A stretch of 64,000 nucleotides of DNA from Planctomycetota bacterium. GTDB lineage: Bacteria; Planctomycetota; UBA1135. How positions within the stretch are numbered: position 1 is the stretch's first letter; the number at the start of each line of letters is the position of its first letter. The position numbers and the translations under genes are program-made. The notes beneath the pieces are model-generated. The model made no database searches, was not told the origin of the DNA, and saw only the letters and a program-made list of their open reading frames with translations. The stretch spans positions 180,760-244,759 of the forward strand of contig JAQBXR010000001.1 of NCBI GenBank assembly GCA_027623295.1. The letters run 5' to 3'. Positions 56,428-64,000 of the stretch are shown here, piece by piece.

Positions 56428-58410
56428 ATGTCCGCAACCGACATCCATAACATCACGTTTCTTGGCTCCTCCGACGCAGGAAAGACCACGTTGATTGAGA
56501 GGGTCGCGCACCAGTTTGGTGCCATCGACCGGGTGGGGACCGTGGAAGATGGCACCACCTTGTGTGACTTTTTACCGGATGAAAAAGAGAAGCGTCATAG
56601 CCTGTCTGCCGGAGTGGTGCATCTTGAGGCGCCATACGGCAAGTTGAACCTGATTGACACTCCCGGCTATCCCGATTTTGTTGCCGATGCCATCACCTCT
56701 ATGGGGGCTGCAGGTACCGCCGTCATTGTGGTTCCAGCGCGCGAGACCGGGGTCCCTTTTCATTCCCTTCAACTTTGGGAAATGGCTGGAGCACTTGGCC
56801 TTGCCCGCGCCGTCGTGGTGACGCGTTTAGATAGTGACAACCTGCACTTGGACAAGGTGATTGAGAATGTGCGTGAAGTTTTTGGACATCGGGTGGTGCC
56901 CTTTACCTTGGCCAATGAAACTGGGCCTGGCTTTCAATCGGTCTCGGTGGTGGAACAAGAAGAGGGAGAGCATCGCGATCATTTGGTTGATGCCGTGGTG
57001 GAGGCCAACGATGCGTTAATGGAGAAGTATTTGGAAGAGGGTGAAATTTCTCACGAAGCCTTGGAGGCCGCCTTCCCTCTGGCCATGGCAAAGGGAACTT
57101 TTGCGCCTCTGTTTTGCATCAATCCAACCAATGGGGTTGGCGTTTCCGAATTCGCCGATTTCATGGTGCGAGATTTTCCAAATGCCGCCATGCAACTCGC
57201 CGTAATGCACAGTGACAATATTGAGAGTGGCGCTGAGTCAGAACGCACCGTGGCGCGGGTGTGGAAAGTCTTAAGCGATCAACACCTCGGCCAGATTACT
57301 TACTTGCGCATTTTGCAAGGCACATTGGCGAGTGGCGATTCCCTGATTGATCCGCACGTAGGCAAGCCAGTCAAAATGAACGGGCTCAGCACTCTGTTTG
57401 GTGCCCGTCTAAACAGCGTGAGTAGAGTTGGCCCTGGAGACATTGTTGCCGTCACTAGAATCGATGACCTCTGCATTGGAGATGTCCTTGTGAGCGAAGG
57501 GGAGGGACACTTTCACAAGTTCCCATTACCAACGCCCTACACTTCCCGGGCGATTGTTCCTAAGGACCGTAACGCCGAGCAGAAGATCGGTCAGGAACTG
57601 CACAAGCTGGAGCGCGAAGATCCATGCTTCAAGACGCACTACAACGATGTCACCCACGAAACGATCGTGGAAGGCTTGAGTGAGCTGCATTTGCATGCGC
57701 TGCTTCACCGATTAGAGGTACGCGGCGTGGCAGTGGATACGCATTTGCCGCGGATCGCTTATCGCGAAACGATTACCTCTGCATCGGAAGGAACCTTTAA
57801 GCATAAGAAGCAATCGGGTGGTAAAGGCCAATTCGCTTCCTGCAGCATCCGCCTGATTCCACGGGAACGTGGTGCGGGCTATGAGTTCGTGGATAAGGTG
57901 GTTGGTGGATCGGTGCCGCGTCAGTTCATCCCTGCGGTGCAGAAGGGGGTGGGGGAACAAATGGTCAAAGGCGTAATCGCGGGTAGCCAGGTGGTCGACC
58001 TCACGGTTGAGCTGTACGACGGCAAGTTCCACGCGGTAGATTCCGATGAGCACTCCTTCCGGGTTGCCGGTGCGCGCGCACTGATGGATGGCTTCGAGAG
58101 GGCCAACCCCATCTTGTTGGAACCAGTTATGAAGATTTGGATTACCGTGCCATCGCGCTATTTTGGAGACGTCTCCGGCGATCTCAACTCCCGCCGTGGG
58201 CAGATTCACGGCCTGGAGTCGGCAGGTGACTTCCAAACGGTAGAGGCGGAAGCGCCTCTAGCGGAGCTGCAATCTTATTCCACCCAGCTTCGTGCTATGA
58301 CGCATGGGGAGGGGCACTTTAGTATGGAGCTCGCGCGTTACGCGCAAGTCCCGTCCCACCTGCAGGCCGACATCATGGCGGCGCAGGGAGAGGCGGTGGT
58401 CCATAGCTAA
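56428..58410 (+). CDS. Elongation factor G-like GTPase, EF-G II type
   Basis: GSSDAGKTTLIERV, VGTVEDGTTLCDF, LIDTPGYPDF; VVTRLD at G4; domain IV KHKKQSGGKGQFA, GGSVPRQFIPAVQKG, DGKFHAVDSDEHSFRVA. Confidence 0.92.
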   Translation: MSATDIHNITFLGSSDAGKTTLIERVAHQFGAIDRVGTVEDGTTLCDFLPDEKEKRHSLSAGVVHLEAPYGKLNLIDTPGYPDFVADAITSMGAAGTAVIVVPARETGVPFHSLQLWEMAGALGLARAVVVTRLDSDNLHLDKVIENVREVFGHRVVPFTLANETGPGFQSVSVVEQEEGEHRDHLVDAVVEANDALMEKYLEEGEISHEALEAAFPLAMAKGTFAPLFCINPTNGVGVSEFADFMVRDFPNAAMQLAVMHSDNIESGAESERTVARVWKVLSDQHLGQITYLRILQGTLASGDSLIDPHVGKPVKMNGLSTLFGARLNSVSRVGPGDIVAVTRIDDLCIGDVLVSEGEGHFHKFPLPTPYTSRAIVPKDRNAEQKIGQELHKLEREDPCFKTHYNDVTHETIVEGLSELHLHALLHRLEVRGVAVDTHLPRIAYRETITSASEGTFKHKKQSGGKGQFASCSIRLIPRERGAGYEFVDKVVGGSVPRQFIPAVQKGVGEQMVKGVIAGSQVVDLTVELYDGKFHAVDSDEHSFRVAGARALMDGFERANPILLEPVMKIWITVPSRYFGDVSGDLNSRRGQIHGLESAGDFQTVEAEAPLAELQSYSTQLRAMTHGEGHFSMELARYAQVPSHLQADIMAAQGEAVVHS

Positions 58411-58417
58411 AGAATTC

Positions 58418-58969
58418 GTGCCAAACGCAACTGCTGAAACCTCGTCGTCAAGCCTGAAAGGGTTTGCGCTACTGGAACTTCTCATCTTCATTGTGGTCCT
58501 GACTGGACTGTCAGTGTGGCTGTTACCGGTTGCCCTGGAAGAGCGAAAGGACGAAAACCAGAAGCATGCGGTGGAGTACCTGCGCATGCTGGCGTCAGCA
58601 GAATCCCTTTGGATGTCAGAAGTAGGCACTTTCGTTGAGTTGCGCCAAGTGGCAGAATCGGTTCCAAACTTGCCGGGCCGGGCTTTGCATTTACGCACGC
58701 CAACCTTTGCCTTTGACCCGCCGATGCTCTTTGATGTCCTCGGCGTGGGACACCGCGGTGGGTATCGCTATCGCAGTGGTCACAATTCCGACGGCCGCAT
58801 TGTCGGATGTTGGGCTTGGCCAAACCTGCGCGAGTATTCTGGCTTGGCCACGTTTTGGTTGGACTTTAAAACCCAACAGGTTTTTGAAGCTCCCATTGCA
58901 GCATCGTGGAATGATACGCCTGGCACCCTGGCGCCCGATGCAACTGGCTTAACCCCAGTTCACGGTTAA
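58418..58969 (+). CDS. Type IV prepilin-like (pseudopilin) protein
   Basis: GTG start; KGFALLELLIFIVVLTGLSVWLLP matches prepilin cleavage/N-terminal helix with Glu5. Confidence 0.75.
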   Translation: MPNATAETSSSSLKGFALLELLIFIVVLTGLSVWLLPVALEERKDENQKHAVEYLRMLASAESLWMSEVGTFVELRQVAESVPNLPGRALHLRTPTFAFDPPMLFDVLGVGHRGGYRYRSGHNSDGRIVGCWAWPNLREYSGLATFWLDFKTQQVFEAPIAASWNDTPGTLAPDATGLTPVHG

Positions 58970-58975
58970 GCGCGC

Positions 58976-59746
58976 TTAAACTTGGAACAAGGCTGACGCA
59001 TTGGCGTGCGTAGAGGCCGCCATTTGCGCAACATCGCGGCCAAGTTCTGCAGCGAGAGCTTCCAGTGTGAACTTCACAAAGGCCGGCTCATTCGGCTGCC
59101 CACGTTTGCCTTGTGGCGCTAAAAACGGGGCATCGGTTTCGAGCAGCAAACGGTTTTCTGGAACCACTTTTGCCGCTTCGCGTAAGGCTGTCGATTTTGG
59201 ATACGTAACATTTCCTGCGAAGCTGATGTGCAAACCAAACCCAAGCAGCTCTTCCACCGCTTCCGGGCCTTCGGAGTAGCAATGCATGATGCCTTTGGTG
59301 TGTTCTCCCCGGGCGCGCAGAATTGGGAGCAACTCTTCGATCGCGCTACGGCAGTGCAGGATGACCGGCAGGTCGCGATCGCGGGCAATATCTAAGTGTG
59401 CTTCTAAAGACTTGCGTTGCGCATCGGGTTCCGCCCAATCGCGGAAGAAGTCCAGGCCGGTTTCGCCAATCGCCTTAAAGCTCGGATCTGCAGCGAGATC
59501 CTTCAGTGCGTCAATCCTGGAATCTAAATCGCCAATGGAGCCGACATCGTTCGGGTGCATGCCGACGGTTGGGAAGACATCGTCATGCTCGGCGGCTAAT
59601 TCGCGGCAGCGTTTTGCGTTTTCTAAATCAATCGCCACACAAATGAAACGGTCGACCCCGACTTCCCGCGCGCGTTCGATGCGAGGGAGTGCAGGGTTTT
59701 CTTCTTCCTTCCAGGTGAGGTGACAGTGAGTGTCGAACAGGCGCAT
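58976..59746 (-). CDS. TatD family metal-dependent hydrolase
   Basis: MRLFDTHCHLTWKEE...VGMHPNDVG...AIGETGLDFFRDWAEPDAQRKSLEAHLDIARDRDLPVILHCRSA...LLLETDAPFLAPQGKRGQPNEPAF. Confidence 0.95.
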   Translation of the reverse strand: MRLFDTHCHLTWKEEENPALPRIERAREVGVDRFICVAIDLENAKRCRELAAEHDDVFPTVGMHPNDVGSIGDLDSRIDALKDLAADPSFKAIGETGLDFFRDWAEPDAQRKSLEAHLDIARDRDLPVILHCRSAIEELLPILRARGEHTKGIMHCYSEGPEAVEELLGFGLHISFAGNVTYPKSTALREAAKVVPENRLLLETDAPFLAPQGKRGQPNEPAFVKFTLEALAAELGRDVAQMAASTHANASALFQV

Positions 59747-59749
59747 GAT

Positions 59750-60679
59750 TTATTGCGGAGGCACGGGTAGGCCCTCGCGCACGCGCAACTCTCGCATGAA
59801 CTCCCAAGTGCCGGGGTCAATGTCGCGCGCCGGCATTTTATCAAGCAACATGCGATGCCCACGTTCTGGATCCAAATCTAGAATGGCAAGCATGGCTTCT
59901 TTGCGAATTAGAAAGTTGGTGCTTTCGGTATCGAACAAACTTTCAAGAATTGCCGGCGCCTCTCGGCTGCGATGTTCGCGCAAGGCACGTACCGCCAAGG
60001 AACGCGCACGTGGCTCCATCGATTCCTCAGTGGCGATGTCTAGGTAGAGCTCCATGACCCAAGGTTGGGCTTCTTCGCCCTCGACTTGCGGCAGTACCTG
60101 CTCCACATACATTTGTCGCATAAGATCGCGCGCACGGGTGTTCTCCAAGAACAGCAACTTGCGGCCACGCGCAAATCCTTCATGCATATCGATGCGCCAG
60201 AAAGCGTGGTGCGCCACTAGTCGCGGCTTGGCTGGCATTTCTCGGAAATCGCAAGTCCGGCACAAAGCCAAGGCGGCTTGGTCGTCCAAAACTTGGGTCG
60301 CGACCAACAGCTCCTGCTCGGTCAGCTCAGGGAGCACGAAGCGACTTTCCTGGATCCAATTGGACCACGGGAAGGCGTCGGCGCCGTCGAGAGCGGCCAA
60401 TGCATGCATGGTTAGCTCCAATTCGGCCTGCAATCCTGTTATTTCCTCGACCGTTGCATTCGTGTGGAGTCGCTCGGCGGCTGTGCGAGCCCGCACTCTC
60501 AAGGCATCAATCGCTTCCTCAGAGCTCGAGAAACTAGCTGCCAAGCTGCGCGAAGCCTCTGAAACAAAGGGACTTCCGGCATTTTCCGAAGAACAGCTGG
60601 TTGCGCCGAGGCTGAGGAGCCCTAGAAGGGTGAATGCCAACAATTGGCATGTTTTGTGCAATGGAGGGGGGGGGGTCAA
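59750..60679 (-). CDS. HEAT-repeat-like lipoprotein
   Basis: Lipobox GATSC (LLAFTLLGLLSLGATSCSSENAG); ARSLAVRALREHRSREAPAILESLFDTESTNFLIRKEAMLAILDLD. Start TTG 60679 chosen for the upstream AAAGGA SD. Confidence 0.65.
   Translation of the reverse strand: MTPPPPLHKTCQLLAFTLLGLLSLGATSCSSENAGSPFVSEASRSLAASFSSSEEAIDALRVRARTAAERLHTNATVEEITGLQAELELTMHALAALDGADAFPWSNWIQESRFVLPELTEQELLVATQVLDDQAALALCRTCDFREMPAKPRLVAHHAFWRIDMHEGFARGRKLLFLENTRARDLMRQMYVEQVLPQVEGEEAQPWVMELYLDIATEESMEPRARSLAVRALREHRSREAPAILESLFDTESTNFLIRKEAMLAILDLDPERGHRMLLDKMPARDIDPGTWEFMRELRVREGLPVPPQ
60666..60675. repeat. Homopolymeric G10/C10 tract at the 5' end of the HEAT-like lipoprotein gene
   Basis: GGGGGGGGGG read directly (C10 on the coding strand). 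Confidence 0.9.
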
Positions 60680-60800
60680 GGTTCCTTTTCTCTGTTCGAT
60701 GTAAGTCTGTGTGTGCATGGTGTTTAGTTTGTTAAACTTTGCCGACAGCAATCCTCGAGAGCCATCCCGAGGACCTCTAGGCCGCCCCGACTTGGTCATT

Positions 60801-63800
60801 GTGAAGATACTCCCTTCCCTAAGCAAAATTCTTGCCACATCCTGCCTTCTTGCCATTTTCACGGCATGTGGCAGCTCCTCCGACAGCGCCGCTACCGTCG
60901 CTGAGTTTGGATTGTCCGTTTGTTCGCTCGGTTGCAATGGAAGCTCGTTTTCCACCAGCACCCATGCCGCGAACCAGGACATTACTTTCACGTTTAACGA
61001 TGTGGTGGATCCTTCAACAGTGAACTTCTCGTCGATATCCATTGTCGATAAAGCTACTGGAGTCTTTCCAACGGGTAGCTTTATTGTGAATGGTAAGGTG
61101 GTCGTTTTCCAACCATCGTTGAGTCAGACGGATGCCGGAACCCTGTTCGGATTCTTGACCGATGCGACCTATCGCGTACAGATTCTTGACGACGCAAGTT
61201 CCAATGCAGTTGCTGCCGTTTCGGGTCGCCTAAATCAAACTTTCATTACTGGCGATATCACCATTATCGAGCCGGTGGACTTAGTGCCTGGGTCCCCTTC
61301 CTTGATCGAGATTTCGCCGGACCCAGAAGCGGTTCCGACCACGCGCGATTTCCCCATCGTTTTGACTTTCGGCGACCTTATGAACACGCTGCAGATGGCG
61401 AACCCTCAAACTGGGGAAAGCACTCAGATTTCGATTGTGGTGGTCGATACCGCAGCTGGAACCGAGATCGCCATGCCGGGTTTCTTTGTCGCTGAATTGA
61501 ATCGTTCGACTTTGCTTACCACGGTTACTTTCACTCCTTCGGTCCCGTACCCGGGCAGCAAGGGCGGTTCGCGCTTTTTGCGTTTGAGTGTGTCACAACA
61601 GATCTCGGATTTTGGCGGTAACCTGCTTTCTAACCCAGGCTCTACCAATTTCGCTCTTCCTAACATCCTTCAGCAGCCTGGCACTTTAAAGGAAGCCTTC
61701 GCCGATGGCGGGCAGGAAGACAGCATGGGAAGCACCGCATCTCTCTGGGCTGCCAGCGCAGGCAACTTGAATAGCGGATTCGACCCGGTAACCAAACTTC
61801 ACCGTGGTGGTGGTTCTGGAATCCTCGGTTCCTATGTTGCGGACTCAGGTCTGCAGACCTTGAACACGAACGGTGACCTGAATTTCCCTTCGGAGTTGTT
61901 GGGCGAAGACGTCGGCGTGCTGGGCGGCTTTTATCCTTTCACTGAGGTGCAGATTCTCAGCGGCTCGCGCATAGAGGCCATCGGTGCAAACCCATTGCGT
62001 CTGTTTAGCCAAGGCCGCATTTTGGTCGACGGCGTAGTCGACATTGCAGGTGCTTCCGCTCCTTCTCACACCGGTAAGGTGTTTGCGACGAACGAATGGG
62101 AGAACGATACCCTTGGTCTGATTACGGAATCTCCTCTTGGACGTCTCATCGATCCCTTCGGCGGCGATGACTTTGCGCTCGGTGGATTTGGCGCAGCAGG
62201 TAACCTCGGTGCTGGTGATGGGGGATCCGGTGGAAAAGCCTGGTATCACCTCGGCATTGAGTTTCTCGTTGGCGATCTTTACCTCCGCGGTGAGCAAGCC
62301 AACTGGTTTAACGGTGTCTCCGCTGGATTCAATCCAGCCAAATCCCGTTTCCCTGGCGGCTTCGGCGGCGGCGTCGGTGAGGATGTAGACGTCTACTGTG
62401 GTTCGAATGCAGGCGGCGTGGGTGGTATTGCTCCGGTCGGCAAACCGTCGACAGGTTCAGGTGCTAACCAGCACATCGACCAGGACAACGGTTCCGGAAT
62501 GGGCTCTTGGTGTTGGCCTCCGATTGCCAACCAAGTGACTGATAGCACCTTCTCTAACGGTGTCACCATCACTACGCACCCAACGGCCTTTGCCGGTGGT
62601 TCCCCAACCGCTTTTGGTGGCTTTTCGATTCACCGTTCGCGCGGCGGCGGCGGCGGCGGTTACTGGACCAGCGGCGCACGCGGGATCCACTTCGATGCAA
62701 CCAGCACTGATCCATTGGGTCTTCCTTTGCTTGTCCCTGTCATCGATGAAGATGACGCCATCTTCGAGTTCAACAGCACCGAACTTGGCGACGATCGCCT
62801 GCTTTGGGATTCCCGCCTCGGTGGCGGAGCAAGTTTGCCTGATGCCGATGGTGGCCGTTATGTCATCCCTGCAAACACCGAAACCCTCAACCCTGAGCTA
62901 GGTCTCTTGCTTGGCGGCTCTGGTGGCGGTGGTGCCGGCATGAGTGAGCACGGTTCGATTGAGGACCGCTTTGGAGTCTTCGCAGATGGCGATGTAGGCA
63001 CCTACCGCAACAACCCCGGTGGCGGTGGCGGAGCTGGCGGTGGCGCAGCCCAACTGCACGCTGGATCCAGCTTGAGCATCAACGGAGAGATCAATGCTCC
63101 TGGTGGCCATGGAGCAACCAGCGAGTTTATGGCTTCCGTTCCCTTTGCCGACATCGACGCGATTGACTTCGGCCCTCCTGGAGATGCAGGTGGTGGTGGT
63201 GGATCCGGCGGTTCCATTTTGCTGCAAGGTGGCAGCTTGGTGCAGGCTTCCCTTGATGCAGTCAATGTAAACGGTGGTGACGGTGGCCTTGGTGCTGCTG
63301 GTAACCACGGTGGCGATGGCGGCAGTGGCCTAGTGCGGGTCGAAACCGCGACCGGCACGGAATCCCTTTCTATTTTGGAAGGAATGGTGACTCCAAACGA
63401 AGCGGTGGAACTGACTCCGATTGGTTTGGCCGGTCAAGCCAACATTGGCACCATTGCAGTCTCTATGCCAGGCATCCTTGGCGATGTCACTGCTGGCGAT
63501 GGCACCGTCTTTAACGGCAACGCAAGTGGTGTGCGGTCGCGCTGGTATGAGCCTTCCGCAGGGGTGCAAAACATTGTGGTTACGGGATGGCAAATCGAAG
63601 TGGAGTACTCCATCGATGGCGGTGTCACTCCTCTGACCTTGAGTTTTAGTGACACCTCGCCCACCGACCCGGACACCACCGAAATTTGGATTGCTCTACA
63701 AGGTGGATGGATGGCTTCTGGTCAATCCACTGCAGAAAGTCCAGTCTTGGTCACCACCACGGCATGGGTTATCCCAAGCGTGAATGGTGCGACCGACGGT

Positions 63801-63944
63801 CTTCTGGAAATAAACGGTGCCATCAACCGTGCAATGCGTTTCATGATCGTGTTTGACCACGATGCGATTGACACCTTGTTGCCCGATGCTCCTGGAAACT
63901 ACTTCCGCGTCACGGACGTGAACGTAGATTTCCTCGGCGATTGA
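60801..63944 (+). CDS. Giant glycine-rich lipoprotein, family B copy 2
   Basis: Lipobox FTAC (LLAIFTACGSSSDS); Ig-like ITFTFNDVVDPSTVNFSSISIV; GSRIEAIGANPLRLFSQGRILVDGVVDIAGAS parallels 50112 ORF GATLRALGSNPLVVYVSGEAILLGTLDASG; GTG start 60801 chosen (ORF opens at 60711). Confidence 0.82.
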   Translation: MKILPSLSKILATSCLLAIFTACGSSSDSAATVAEFGLSVCSLGCNGSSFSTSTHAANQDITFTFNDVVDPSTVNFSSISIVDKATGVFPTGSFIVNGKVVVFQPSLSQTDAGTLFGFLTDATYRVQILDDASSNAVAAVSGRLNQTFITGDITIIEPVDLVPGSPSLIEISPDPEAVPTTRDFPIVLTFGDLMNTLQMANPQTGESTQISIVVVDTAAGTEIAMPGFFVAELNRSTLLTTVTFTPSVPYPGSKGGSRFLRLSVSQQISDFGGNLLSNPGSTNFALPNILQQPGTLKEAFADGGQEDSMGSTASLWAASAGNLNSGFDPVTKLHRGGGSGILGSYVADSGLQTLNTNGDLNFPSELLGEDVGVLGGFYPFTEVQILSGSRIEAIGANPLRLFSQGRILVDGVVDIAGASAPSHTGKVFATNEWENDTLGLITESPLGRLIDPFGGDDFALGGFGAAGNLGAGDGGSGGKAWYHLGIEFLVGDLYLRGEQANWFNGVSAGFNPAKSRFPGGFGGGVGEDVDVYCGSNAGGVGGIAPVGKPSTGSGANQHIDQDNGSGMGSWCWPPIANQVTDSTFSNGVTITTHPTAFAGGSPTAFGGFSIHRSRGGGGGGYWTSGARGIHFDATSTDPLGLPLLVPVIDEDDAIFEFNSTELGDDRLLWDSRLGGGASLPDADGGRYVIPANTETLNPELGLLLGGSGGGGAGMSEHGSIEDRFGVFADGDVGTYRNNPGGGGGAGGGAAQLHAGSSLSINGEINAPGGHGATSEFMASVPFADIDAIDFGPPGDAGGGGGSGGSILLQGGSLVQASLDAVNVNGGDGGLGAAGNHGGDGGSGLVRVETATGTESLSILEGMVTPNEAVELTPIGLAGQANIGTIAVSMPGILGDVTAGDGTVFNGNASGVRSRWYEPSAGVQNIVVTGWQIEVEYSIDGGVTPLTLSFSDTSPTDPDTTEIWIALQGGWMASGQSTAESPVLVTTTAWVIPSVNGATDGLLEINGAINRAMRFMIVFDHDAIDTLLPDAPGNYFRVTDVNVDFLGD

Positions 63945-64000
63945 TTTAGCGGGCTCATCAAAGCCCTCCTCCCTGACGCGCTTCTGCGGGATCCTTGGAC

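Noticed and set aside
60054-60704. 216-aa plus-strand ORF opposite the HEAT-like lipoprotein
   Set aside because: Low-complexity Ser/Arg-rich translation; the minus-strand reading has a lipobox, HEAT-like pattern and proper spacing with tatD.
63951-63966. Possible terminator after the last ORF (GGGCT-catcaa-AGCCC)
   Set aside because: Only a 5-bp stem with no U-tract within the visible sequence.

Overview
The window is a housekeeping-rich bacterial chromosome segment. The lineage is probably Planctomycetota-like, but that is an inference from protein character and gene content. Positions 1-26.5 kb hold a near-contiguous ribosomal/RNA polymerase super-cluster: rplJ(partial)-rplL-rpoB-rpoC-rpsL-rpsG-[Tsr3-like]-[divergent EF-G]-S10/spc/alpha genes through rplQ. 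dnaE follows on the minus strand, then tRNA-Arg(ACG)-tadA, two tRNA-Ser genes, SRP RNA, dnaX-ybaB-recR, truA, hpf-ptsN-ptsH, RNase E/G, rplU-rpmA-obgE, a GspC-like PDZ protein, coaX, a truncated MnmE-like GTPase, and pyrB with a fused PyrI-type zinc domain. From 43.8 kb the content is accessory: three very large, overlapping-cistron secreted or lipoprotein genes, a smaller Ig-like lipoprotein, a prepilin peptidase, an OmpA-like lipoprotein, an EF-G-II-like GTPase, a prepilin-like protein, TatD, a HEAT-like lipoprotein with a C10 tract at its 5' end, and another giant glycine-rich lipoprotein. Most interesting observations: (i) a Tsr3-type (18S rRNA acp-transferase family) ORF translationally coupled to an EFG2mt-like EF-G at the str/fusA locus; (ii) a candidate structured RNA between ffs and dnaX; (iii) an ATCase fused to only the PyrI zinc domain; (iv) the coupled giant-lipoprotein operon; (v) a uL16 insertion; (vi) a degenerate MnmE lacking the C-terminal CxGK region; (vii) an 18-bp tRNA-Arg 3'-end duplication next to tadA. 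All calls come from reading the sequence. No database search or folding software was run.
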